In this document: one piece after another, positions 1-4,769 of the stretch | How positions within the stretch are numbered: position 1 is the stretch's first letter | Layout of the letters: the number at the start of each line of letters is the position of its first letter | Source of the DNA: Baffinella frigidus | Lineage: Eukaryota; Cryptophyceae; Cryptomonadales; Baffinellaceae | Direction: 5' to 3' | Assembly: GCA_026770585.1 (NCBI GenBank) | Contig: MU647003.1 | Coordinates: 95,966 to 106,443 of the forward strand | DNA: 10,478 nucleotides | Program-made: the position numbers and the translations under genes | The notes under the pieces: generated by a model | Seen by the model: the letters and a program-made list of their open reading frames with translations, nothing else | The model's database searches: none | What the model was told of the DNA's origin: nothing

Positions 1-560
1 AAACCCCAAACCCCAAACCCCAAACCCCAAACCCCAAACCCCAAACCCCAGACCCAAACCCCTAAACCCCCAAACCCCAAACCCAAAACACCAAACCCCA
101 AACCCCAAACCTTCAACACTAAACCGCAACCTAATTCCTGGCCTGTGAGACCCCCAACCCTAAACTTCAAACCTCAAACTTCAAACTTCAAACCTCAAAC
201 CTCAAACCCCAAACCCCTAACCCCAAACCCTCAACCCTCAACCCCAAATCCCAAACCCCAGACCCAAAACCCTAAACCCCAAACCCCAATCCCAAAACCC
301 CAAACCCCAAACCCCAAACCTTCAACACTAAACCCTGAACCCCAACCTAATTCCTGGCCTGTGAGACCCCCAACCCTCAACCCCAAACCCCAAACCTCAA
401 ACCTCAAACCCCAAACCCTCAACCCCAAACCCTAAACCCCAAACCCCAAACCCTCAACCCTAAACCCTAAACCCCAAACCCCAAACCCCAAACCCCAAAC
501 CCCAAACCCTCAACCTTCAACACTAAACCCTGACCCTCAACCTAAACCTCAACCCCCCCG
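1..560. repeat. Degenerate CCCCAAA / CCCTAAA heptad array
   Basis: The stretch is almost entirely AAACCCC, CCCTAAA and CCTCAAA heptads, C-rich on the plus strand. A longer period overlies the heptads: CTTCAACACTAAACC recurs at 111, 320 and 515 (steps of 209 and 195 bp). The non-repeat phrase CTAATTCCTGGCCTGTGAGA occurs at 131 and again 216 bp later. The array is therefore a higher-order repeat of about 200 bp, not a young telomere. The C-rich orientation at the left end would suit a subtelomere, but similar arrays recur across the whole window, so interstitial position is more likely. Confidence 0.95.
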
Positions 561-617
561 CCAACCCCGTAGAGACCCACTCCTCTTGACTCATTCGATT
601 CAGGGGAGGACACTTGT

Positions 618-662
618 GACCCCTAGGGGAGGTTGGTTTCTGATGAGCGAGGTACCCCTGCA
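618..662. mobile_element. Right-half fragment of the TACAGGGG inverted-repeat element
   Basis: CCCCTAGGGGAGG followed by TTTCTGATGAGCGAGG and TACCCCTGCA matches the right end of the full TACAGGGG-family elements at 1259, 3084 and 4235. The left half is missing here. A second piece with the family's central palindromic part (CTAGGACCCTACAGTAGG, CCCTATGGTGGTCCC) lies at about 695-750. The two are probably pieces of one or two old broken insertions. Confidence 0.6.
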
Positions 663-664
663 CA

Positions 665-812
665 GGTTACGAGGCCTCGGGCGCCAGGTTTCTTCCTCTA
701 GGACCCTACAGTAGGCCTATGCCTAGGGCCCTATGGTGGTCCCAGGGGGCGGCGGCGGTTACGAGGCCTCGGAGAAACCGGTTTCTCCGTTCGATACTCG
801 GGCGCCAGGTTG
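665..812 (+). repeat. Imperfect direct repeat with a 20-bp perfect palindrome inside
   Basis: GGTTACGAGGCCTCGG followed by GCGCCAGGTT occurs at 665-690 and again from 757. In the second copy an extra block separates the two halves, and it contains the perfect 20-bp palindrome CGGAGAAACCGGTTTCTCCG at 770-789, centred on ACCGGT. The region between the copies is a TACAGGGG-family fragment, so the duplication may be tied to an old insertion. Confidence 0.6.
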
Positions 813-849
813 CTTAACCACATGGAGGAGATCTTGCTTGAGTGTCTGC
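809..849 (+). CDS. Candidate short exon, first of a duplicated pair (tentative)
   Basis: Flanked by GCGCCAG on the left and GTGAGC on the right, this 41-bp segment reads LLNHMEEILLECL after one leading base. Its first 26 bases resemble the start of the segment beginning at 908 (LLNHMEEI against FLDNMEEI). The resemblance at an AG|G boundary suggests a duplicated exon start. I recognise no protein family. The 41-bp copy does not keep the phase needed to splice into 908, so the two would be alternatives, not consecutive exons. It could be chance. Confidence 0.22.
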
Positions 850-907
850 GTGAGCTTCAGCGCCCCTCTCGCGAACGTTCACCCCTCTCCGCCCTCTCCC
901 GACGCAG

Positions 908-1055
908 GTTCCTGGACAACATGGAGGAGATCCCCCCCCCCCCCGCGGCGCTGGATGCCGACACGGCCGCGTGGCTCTGGTCGACGTCTCTCAAGATCGT
1001 GGGTCTCCCGGAAGAGGCCGAGAGCGCCCTCCCGACCTGGACTCTCGGCGTCTGA
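908..1055 (+). CDS. Candidate terminal exon, hypothetical protein (tentative)
   Basis: A pyrimidine-rich run ending GACGCAG precedes an open frame of 48 codons and a TGA. It begins FLDNMEEIPPPP and continues with DADTAAWLWSTSLKIVGLPE. Codons are GC-rich at third positions, unlike the surrounding repeats. A run of C bases encodes the four prolines and could be a slippage site. No family is recognised. The support is the acceptor-like boundary and the related start at 809. An unspliced frame from 810 also runs through the region, so neither model is firm. Confidence 0.28.
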
Positions 1056-1070
1056 TTTCTTAGGATAGGA

Positions 1071-1171
1071 CCCTTAAGTGGCCAGTAGGCTCATACGCCC
1101 TACGGTAGGGCCCTAGGACCTGCCTAGGGCTTTCACGGGCGATTATTCGCCCGTTGGTCACTTAAGGGATA
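1071..1171. mobile_element. CCCTTAAGTG-family inverted-repeat element, copy 1
   Basis: The ends are CCCTTAAGTGGCCA and TGGTCACTTAAGGGATA, an inverted repeat with TA at the right flank. The interior carries CTCATACGCCCTACGGTAGG and GGGCCCTAGGACC, as in the copies at 2514, 2618 and 3534. The right part differs, with a small ACGGGCGATTATTCGCCCGT hairpin in place of the CCAAATTTGG block. It is too short to encode anything, so it is a non-autonomous MITE. Confidence 0.8.
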
Positions 1172-1258
1172 GTAGGCCCATCCCTAGGACCCTACGGTGG
1201 TCCCAGGAGGGGGCGCGGGTCCCAGTATCCGAGATACTCCTGTACCGCGGGCTCGATC

Positions 1259-1387
1259 TGCACGGGTATCTCGCTCACAAGAAATGCCCACCCCCCTAGG
1301 ATCACCGTAGGGCCCTGGGCATAGGCATAGGGCCCTGTGGTGATCCTTGGGGTGTGGGCAGTTTCTTGTGAGTGAGGTACCCCTGTA
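1259..1387. mobile_element. TACAGGGG-family inverted-repeat element, copy a
   Basis: The ends are TGCACGGGTATCTCGCTCAC and, in reverse, TACAGGGGTACCTCACTCAC, followed by AAGAAA. The inside is a near-palindrome around CCCTGGGCATAGGCATAGGG. It is the most diverged of the three full copies, with several mismatches between arms. The preceding 1172-1258 stretch has GGACCCTACGGTGGTCCC, a further eroded piece of the same family. Confidence 0.75.
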
Positions 1388-1396
1388 CCGGCCTAA

Positions 1397-1600
1397 TCTT
1401 ATAGGGTGACGGACTGAAAATGGGGTAGTTGGGCGTACGGTGTTGCCTACGGTAGGCCGTAGGGGCCTAGGGGCGTGTTGCCTACGGTAGGCCGTAGGGG
1501 CCTAGGGGCGCTCCTACGAAACGCCCGGGCCTAGGATCCCTACGGCCTACCGTAGTCAATACCGTAGGCCTAACTAGGGCAAAATCCAGCCGGTGCAGGC
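1397..1600. repeat. Long foldback with an internal 35-bp tandem duplication
   Basis: The left arm (CTGAAAATGGGGTAGTTGGG, CGTACGGTGTTGCC, TACGGTAGGCCGTAGGG) pairs imperfectly with the right arm read in reverse (ATTTTGCCCTAGTTAGGCC, TACGGTATTGACTACGG). Inside the left arm a 35-bp unit (GTGTTGCCTACGGTAGGCCG...) is repeated head to tail at 1440 and 1475. A relative of the left arm, AACGGTCTGAAAATGGGG and onward, lies at about 7396-7463, so this is a dispersed family. Confidence 0.65.
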
Positions 1601-2038
1601 CTGAGGGCGGGGGTCGCACTGCGCTGCACCCTGATCAGGGGACTACTATATGGTTAGCACCGGCGAGCGACTTCTCCGCCCCTGTGCGGGTGCCCCGCGC
1701 GCTGCCCAGCGTGCTTTTGGCAAGTCGAGCTTTGCTGCCATTTTAACGGCAACGCCCGCCCGCGGCCCGCCCTACCCGGGTGTTGGCGGCCGCTAGCACC
1801 TAGACTCCTTCACACCGATGTGACGAGCTTGAGCTCCCCTACCGGATCCCGGCGAGACAAGTTCGGTCGAAAAAAACGGCGAGGTACAGACTGGCCCTCA
1901 ACTTATAGGGAATTCCCTACTTTTAAAGGGAATTCCCTACTCCAGACGTATAGCCACTAGGGATGGGCCTAACGTAGGCCCCTGGCCAGTTTCGACGGGA
2001 CGGTCCACGTGAGGCCAGGGTTCGATGCGGTGTGATGG
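1601..2038. other. Non-repetitive stretch, no gene supported
   Basis: This GC-rich stretch shows no convincing exon. The imperfect stem GGCAACGCCCG / CGGGTGTTGGC lies near 1749-1788. The palindrome GGGAATTCCC occurs twice (1909 and 1929), each inside the same 14-bp direct repeat. On the minus strand a 31-codon frame starts at an ATG near 1743 in an AAAATGGC context and stops near 1648. It has no recognisable family and is too short to call. Confidence 0.5.
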
Positions 2039-2213
2039 TAGAGCGTTGTGCAGAGAAGTTGGCCACCGAAAAATGGAAAAATGAAGAAATTGGAGCCATT
2101 TTGTCCAATTTTGAGAAATTCATGGTACTAAATTTCTCAAAAGTCGACAAAATGGCTCCAATTTCTCGATTTTCCATTATTTCCTGTGGCCAACTTCTCT
2201 GCACAGCGCTCTA
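2039..2213. mobile_element. TAGAGCG-family foldback element (MITE)
   Basis: Nearly the whole 175 bp is one inverted repeat. TAGAGCGTTGTGCAGAGAAG at the left pairs with CTTCTCTGCACAGCGCTCTA at the right. The arms continue through TTGGAGCCATTTTGTC / GACAAAATGGCTCCAA to a short loop (CATGGTACT). Terminal TA bases suggest a TA target site, as in Tc1/mariner-type MITEs. Open frames across it on both strands are side effects of the palindrome. Confidence 0.85.
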
Positions 2214-2513
2214 GGAGGTGGAGATAGCATCCATCCGGAACATTCTCGTAAGAGCGGCCGACACGGGGTACAGTATGTAGCACAATGCGGAAGGCATGTG
2301 CGGCGCTGACGCTGCTTGTGTGGCAATAAATTGCCAAACTCGCTTAGGTAGGTCCGGTTGTACATTTCGTATCGTGGATGTACTCAGTTTGAGCCCTCTC
2401 TTGACGCCTTAAGTTGATGGTCCGACGTCATAAGTTCAATAAAAGTCTCTTCTGTGTGGTGAATGAACAAATCAGGCAAATCTGGCCTTCCTGGATCGAG
2501 ATGTGCTGTTTAC
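2214..2513. other. Low-repeat stretch, no gene supported
   Basis: I see no exon with good boundaries here. There is GGCAAT-AA-ATTGCC (inverted) near 2321, and TTCAATAAAAGTC near 2435, which resembles a polyadenylation signal followed by a GT-rich run. That could be the 3' end of an old retro-copied transcript, but nothing upstream supports it. Confidence 0.4.
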
Positions 2514-2618
2514 TATCCCTTAAGTGGCCAGGTAGGCAAATTTGACCACCAAGAGGTCCTAGGTAGGTCCTAGGGCCCTACGGTAGGGCGTATGAGCCTA
2601 CTGGTCACTTAAGGGATA
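2514..2618 (-). mobile_element. CCCTTAAGTG-family element, copy 2 (inverted orientation)
   Basis: It runs from TATCCCTTAAGTGGCCA to TGGTCACTTAAGGGATA. The asymmetric interior (GGTCCTAGGGCCCTACGG, then GGGCGTATGAGCC) is the reverse of that in copies 1, 3 and 4. It abuts copy 3 directly, sharing the TA between them. Confidence 0.85.
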
Positions 2619-2720
2619 CCCCTTAAGTGACCAGTAGGCTCATACGCCCTACCGTAGGGCCCTAGGACCAGCCTAGGACCTCAGGCCCCCAAATTTGGAG
2701 GCCTGGTCACTTAAGGGATA
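2618..2720 (+). mobile_element. CCCTTAAGTG-family element, copy 3
   Basis: It runs from ACCCCTTAAGTGACCAG to CTGGTCACTTAAGGGATA with the standard interior CTCATACGCCCTACCGTAGG, GGGCCCTAGGACC and CCCCCAAATTTGGAGG. With copy 2 it forms a head-to-head pair of about 205 bp. The innermost roughly 50 bp of each arm are almost perfectly complementary. Confidence 0.85.
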
Positions 2721-2730
2721 CTCTGGGGAT

Positions 2731-2858
2731 ACAACCCCGTGTAGGATGGCCGGAGTGACTTTACAACCCCGTGTAGGATGACCGGAGTGACTTTACAACC
2801 CCGTGTAGGATGACCGGAGTGACTTCACATCCCCGTGTAGGATGACCAGAGTGACTTT
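2731..2858 (+). repeat. 32-bp tandem satellite, four units
   Basis: The unit ACAACCCCGTGTAGGATGAC + CGGAGTGACTTT starts at 2731, 2763, 2795 and 2827 with an exact 32-bp step. The last unit has CATCCCC and CCAGAG variants. A single unit in reverse orientation, with the same GGGATACA leader, lies at about 7698-7738. Confidence 0.95.
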
Positions 2859-2922
2859 ACACCGTTAGACATCACCTAATCAGGAGCACACCTGATCCAG
2901 AACCATCCGCCCCTCACATCCT

Positions 2923-3060
2923 TATCCGGGGAAACCTATTTTTCTTTAGTTTGAGGTCAACGAAAATTACTACACGGTTCGTTCTTATTAGTAATAATAA
3001 AGCAGTTGTGTAGTAATTTTCGTGGCCATCAAACTAAAGAAAAATAGCTTTCCCCGGATA
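2923..3060. mobile_element. TATCCGGGGAAA foldback with ACGAAAATTACTACAC core
   Basis: The left arm TATCCGGGGAAA, CTATTTTTCTTTAGTTTGA, ACGAAAATTACTACAC pairs with the right arm GTGTAGTAATTTTCGT, TCAAACTAAAGAAAAATAG, TTTCCCCGGATA over about 55 bp each. The central ACGAAAATTACTACAC motif is shared with the foldback inserted at 6515-6659 although their outer ends differ. This suggests one superfamily with conserved inner stems. Confidence 0.85.
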
Positions 3061-3083
3061 CATCCGCCACCACTCCCCACGAC

Positions 3084-3206
3084 TACAGGGGTACCTCGCT
3101 CATGAGAAACCGCCCCCCCCCCCTAGGGCCACCATAGGGCTCTAGGCATAGGCCTACTGTAGGGTCCTGGGGTGTGGCGCTTTCTTATGAGCGAGGCACC
3201 CCTGTA
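3084..3206. mobile_element. TACAGGGG-family inverted-repeat element, copy b
   Basis: The left end TACAGGGGTACCTCGCTCAT and the right end (reversed) TACAGGGGTGCCTCGCTCAT frame a palindromic core with CATAGGGCTCTAGGCATAGG. TA borders both ends. Length is 123 bp against 122 bp for the 4235 copy, so both are near full length. Confidence 0.88.
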
Positions 3207-3533
3207 CATGGCGGCTGCGTTGGTAGTAATAACGGTCTCTTTCTCTCTGTACCCCAGTCACCTTTGTAGCTGCCCCCTCTCCCCGCCTCAATTTCCTAGC
3301 GTTTATTCCCGTATTTACTCCACACGTAAGGGGATCCTCCTGATTGAGGTTTCCCCCGAAATAGTCTCATATCTAAAGTTTACAAAAATGACTTCTCCCG
3401 CCCGAGGCGGGCCCGTCCAGGACTCTGTCCTCACATAGCACAAGACCCCGCCGAATAAGGAAAATCGCGATTAGGGACCCAAACCGCTCCTAGGATCCCC
3501 CGAACCTCCCATACAGGCCTGACCCGAAGGCCC
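3207..3533. other. Stretch without a supported gene
   Basis: A plus-strand frame from an ATG at 3208 to a stop at 3438 would give about 76 residues starting MAAALVVITVSFSLYPSHLC, hydrophobic at its start. It begins at the very edge of a transposable element and has no splice sites, family resemblance or codon signal. I do not call it a gene. No repeat family is evident in the rest. Confidence 0.4.
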
Positions 3534-3637
3534 TATCCCTTAAGTGCCCAGTAGGCTCATATGCCCTACGGTAGGGCCCTAGGACCTGCCTAGGACCTCA
3601 GGCCCCCAAATTTGGAGGTCTGGTCACTTAGGGGATA
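3534..3637 (+). mobile_element. CCCTTAAGTG-family element, copy 4
   Basis: It runs from TATCCCTTAAGTGCCCAG to CTGGTCACTTAGGGGATA, with the interior block order of copy 3 (CTCATATGCCCTACGGTAGG, GGGCCCTAGGACC, CCAAATTTGG). Both ends carry TA. The GGGG for AGGG change near the right end is private to this copy. Confidence 0.85.
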
Positions 3638-3774
3638 GTGGTTCCAGCTCTGGGGGGCGTTTCCGCATGGACGAGTTCCTCGAGGGAGCGGGGAAGTTCC
3701 CCGCAGCCCTAGAGTTATGCGCCCCCCCCGACCCTCCACCTACGGAATGAGCCCCCCCCGCCCCCCCATCGCCT

Positions 3775-3901
3775 AGGTTGTGAGCCTCAGCAGCTCGTGG
3801 GTTGCGAGGCCCAACCTCAGGCTCACAACCTGCCAAGGTTGGGATCCCCGACACGCTCGGGGGCTCGTAGGACGCGCGGCCTGCAGCGCCTCCTGCAGGC
3901 C
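3775..3901. repeat. Cluster of short perfect hairpins
   Basis: AGGTTGTGAGCCT at 3775-3787 pairs perfectly with AGGCTCACAACCT at 3819-3831. The overlapping CCCAACCT (3810) can pair with AGGTTGGG (3836), so the two folds compete. CCCCGA / TCGGGG follows near 3846. GGCCTGCAG at 3878-3886 pairs with CTGCAGGCC at 3893-3901. The order of independent stems could be a structured RNA or an eroded foldback. No known RNA family is recognised. Confidence 0.5.
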
Positions 3902-4059
3902 ACGGCAGGCCATGAGTCGGGATTTCAGACCGCAACGTTTCGTTTCCTGGTACTAAATGAGTGTGCGGTCCCACATGAGAGGCAGCTCCTCGTCCTTTCC
4001 ACGTCCGATTTGTTGCCCAGAATTTTGGATCCGGGTACGAAATTTAAAAACAGACTTGT

Positions 4060-4440
4060 ATCGACTAATGACCTGGCGTGGAGGCCCCACTCTTGAAAAC
4101 TGGCCATCATACAACGTTTGGTACCAGCGTATTTTAAACGTGTACCGCGATCCCGAGTGTACAATCGACTAATAGCAGATTTGAGAGAGAGGTGGGCCTG
4201 CAGGCACCGCCCCACTCTTGAAAACCGTCCAGCATACAGGGGTACCTCGCTCATAAGAAATCGCTCCCCCCTAGGACCCTACAGTAGGGCTATGCCTAGG
4301 GCCCTATGGTGGTCCCTAGGGGGGGTGCTGTTTCTTATGAGCGAGGTACCCCTGTACCACGTTTGGAACCAGCGTGTTTTAAACGTGTACCGCGATCCCG
4401 AGTGTACAATCGACTAATAGCAGATTTGAGAGAGGGGTGT
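4060..4440. repeat. Local tandem duplication, one copy carrying an insertion
   Basis: The phrase ATCGACTAAT starts at 4060, 4164 and 4409. The block CCCACTCTTGAAAAC..., ACGTTTGG-ACCAGCGT-TTTTAAACGTGTACCGCGATCCCGAG is present twice (about 4087-4170 and 4215-4415). The second copy is split by the TACAGGGG element at 4235-4356. Outside that element the copies differ by a few substitutions, and the part TACCGCGATCCCGAGTGTAC is identical. Confidence 0.85.
4235..4356. mobile_element. TACAGGGG-family inverted-repeat element, copy c, with empty site
   Basis: The two ends are identical over 26 bp (TACAGGGGTACCTCGCTCAT + AAGAAA, inverted at the right). It sits inside one copy of the local duplication. 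The sister copy at about 4107-4115 reads CATACAACGTTTGG with no insert. The filled site reads CATA[CAGGGG...CCCCTG]TACCACGTTTGG, so the element inserted at TA and duplicated it. This fits a Tc1/mariner-like non-autonomous element. Confidence 0.9.
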
Positions 4441-4442
4441 GC
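4335..4442 (-). CDS. Possible terminal exon of the channel gene, ending in a transposon (tentative)
   Basis: GATCTGCAG|GCACACC could be an acceptor in the right phase to follow the exon at 4672-4769. The frame reads AHPSLKSAISRLYTRDRGTR and on, then enters the TACAGGGG element, whose terminal repeat gives an in-frame TAA (36 codons in total). The sister copy from about 4199 downward starts at a similar CTGCAG with AHLSLKSAISRLYTRDRGTR, without the insertion. Most differences between the copies change amino acids, so coding is not supported by substitution pattern. Confidence 0.2.
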   Translation of the reverse strand, partial: AHPSLKSAISRLYTRDRGTRLKHAGSKRGTGVPRS

Positions 4443-4477
4443 CTGCAGATCCCGCCGCAGTTGAAACTCCTCGAATG

Positions 4478-4665
4478 CCAACCCTACACCCTACACCTTA
4501 CACCTTACACCCTACACCCTACACCCTACACCCTACACCCTACACCCTACACCCGAACCCCTACACCCTAAACCCTGAATTCTCAACCCTAAACCCTCAC
4601 CCATCAACTATAAACCCTGAACCCTGAAACCTGACCCCTAATCCCTGAACGCTACACCCAACACC
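4478..4665. repeat. TACACCC / CCCTAAA heptad array (C-rich on plus)
   Basis: Tandem CCCTACA heptads (about 4485-4555) grade into CCCTAAA and CCCTGAA. In the channel gene model this lies just downstream of the exon at 4672 and would be intron or 3' flank. It is G-rich on the gene's sense strand, opposite to most other arrays in the gene. Confidence 0.95.
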
Positions 4666-4671
4666 CCAAAC

Positions 4672-4769
4672 CTGACGAGAGCGTTCCGAGCGTCGAGGCC
4701 ACGCAACAATGACCCGTGCACCAAATCCCTCGGATTCCAAAGCCAACCCGCCTTTAACCGCCCACAAAT
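4672..4769 (-). CDS. Channel gene exon, C-terminal tail segment
   Basis: The acceptor GTTGACAG|AT and donor CGTCAG|GTTTGG bound 98 bp. The first two bases complete the codon begun in the exon at 4847, giving D-LWAVKGGLALESEGFGA, then RVIVAWPRRSERSRQ. The tail is basic and serine-rich at its end. The 77-bp intron to the previous exon is also open in another frame, so an unspliced reading of 4672-4907 cannot be excluded. Phase agreement favours splicing. Immediately downstream the sequence becomes heptad repeat. Confidence 0.45.

Noticed and set aside
145-435. Pro/Asn/Lys-rich open frame (96 codons) and its minus-strand counterpart
   Set aside because: It is only the heptad repeat read in a stop-free frame. 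Composition follows the 7-bp unit.
1-560. True chromosome end
   Set aside because: The units are degenerate with a 200-bp higher-order period, and similar arrays occur throughout the window in both orientations.
1725-1760. Dinoflagellate spliced-leader relic at TGCCATTTT
   Set aside because: Only a short match to the leader's GCCATTTT. The rest of the 22-base leader is absent on either strand.
2015-2040. tRNA T-arm at GGTTCGATGC
   Set aside because: The flanking bases do not form the T stem, and no acceptor or anticodon arm is found.
2032-2365. Open frames on both strands over 2039-2213
   Set aside because: They come from the near-perfect palindrome of a foldback element.
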